Origin: UBA5209 sp964625015
GTDB taxonomy: Bacteria; Patescibacteriota; Dojkabacteria; SC72
Reading direction: 5' to 3'
DNA: 22,258 nt
NCBI GenBank assembly: GCA_964625015.1
Contig: CAZUZI010000013.1
Span: forward strand, 1 to 22,258
Under the pieces are notes generated by a model. The model did no database searches, was not told where the DNA came from, and saw nothing but the letters and a program-made list of their open reading frames with translations. The number at the start of each line of letters is the position of its first letter. Within the stretch, counting starts at the first letter, position 1. The translations under genes were made by a program, and so were the position numbers. Below are positions 21,841-22,258 of this stretch, in pieces.

Positions 21841-22258
21841 ATGAAAGAAACAAAAAAGGTCTCAAACAAGGTTGCAACACCTAAGACAGAGACAGAAAAG
21901 AAAAGTCTAAAAGTTGAAATCCCAGAATTAATTACATTCCTTCAAGCAGGAGCTCACTTCGGTCATAAGGGAAGTGCATGGAATCCTAAGATGAAGAAAT
22001 ATATATATGAGACCAGAAATGGTGTTCATATTATCGACCTTATAAAAACAAGAGAGTTACTTAAAAAAACTCTTACTGTTTTAAATGAAGTTGTAGATAA
22101 GGGTAATGTATTAATCGTCGGAACAAAAGGTCAGGCTGCAGGTCTTGTAGAAGAAGTTGCAAAAGAGTCAGGAGCTTTCTATATAACAAAGAGATGGCCA
22201 GGTGGACTCTTTACAAACTTTGATCATATGAAGAAGAGTATTCAAGGTCTTGTAAAAA
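21841..22258 (+). CDS. rpsB: Ribosomal protein S2, 5' part (3' end outside window)
   Basis: 139 complete codons are visible. After a lysine-rich N-terminal extension of about 30 residues, LITFLQAGAHFGHKGSAWNPKMKKYIY (35-61) is the S2 signature, followed by NGVHIIDLIKTRELL, VLIVGTKGQA and ITKRWPGGLFTNF. S2 binds late on the back of the small subunit and helps recruit S1 in bacteria that have it. AAGGAAA, 6 nt before the ATG, is one of the few SD-like motifs on a core gene here. The extension before the conserved start is longer than in E. coli S2. Confidence 0.95.
   Translation, partial: MKETKKVSNKVATPKTETEKKSLKVEIPELITFLQAGAHFGHKGSAWNPKMKKYIYETRNGVHIIDLIKTRELLKKTLTVLNEVVDKGNVLIVGTKGQAAGLVEEVAKESGAFYITKRWPGGLFTNFDHMKKSIQGLVK

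Noticed and set aside
1..22258. CRISPR array, prophage core genes or insertion sequences
   Set aside because: No regularly spaced repeats, no capsid/terminase/integrase genes and no transposase were seen in the window.

Overview
The window looks like a stretch of chromosome from a small-genome, A+T-rich bacterium. Genes are packed tightly, with short spacers and several overlaps. Most mRNAs have A/T-rich leaders without a Shine-Dalgarno (SD) motif, and the proteins are short or divergent versions of core bacterial families. The style fits the candidate phyla radiation (Patescibacteria), for example a Dojkabacteria-like or Microgenomates-like lineage. That placement is inference from style and gene content, not from a phylogenetic marker comparison.

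Region 1 (1-7610) is accessory. On the + strand lie the end of an MreB paralogue, whose phosphate-2 aspartate is replaced by asparagine, and a DUF1704/MATCAP-type metallopeptidase. Converging on it from the - strand is a five-gene operon with its own consensus promoter. In transcription order it encodes: a standalone 7TM domain of the 'inactive transglutaminase' type; an alpha-L-glutamate-ligase-like ATP-grasp enzyme fused to a RimB-like retropepsin; a short cyanophycin-synthetase-like ATP-grasp ligase; a longer CphA-like ligase carrying the decayed start of a Mur-ligase domain; and a RimK-like ATP-grasp ligase. Four carboxylate-amine/peptide ligases, one membrane anchor and two peptidase types suggest a system that builds and trims an amino-acid polymer or peptide tag, probably at the membrane. 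This is the best candidate for an undescribed system here.

Region 2 (7686-12047) is the translation/transcription cluster on the - strand: rpmG, tRNA-Trp, secE, nusG, rplK, rplA, then rplJ and rplL. The usual rplKA-rplJL block is split by two small genes that look foreign. Each has five cysteines in its N-terminal ~21 residues, a strong SD, its own promoter with GGG before TATAAT, a higher G+C content, and a large-loop inverted repeat after the stop codon. rplJ has a hairpin leader that resembles the L10-binding kink-turn leader.

Region 3 (12192-14155) is also on the - strand. It holds tRNA-Thr(UGU), tRNA-Tyr(GUA), an unknown membrane protein and tRNA-Thr(GGU). Upstream of these are a candidate structured RNA of about 130 nt with its own extended -10 promoter, and a site-2-type M50 protease divergent from rpmB.

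Region 4 (14166-22258, + strand) carries rpmB, the rod-shape operon mreB-mreC-mreD-mrdA (PBP2), topA, radC and the start of rpsB.
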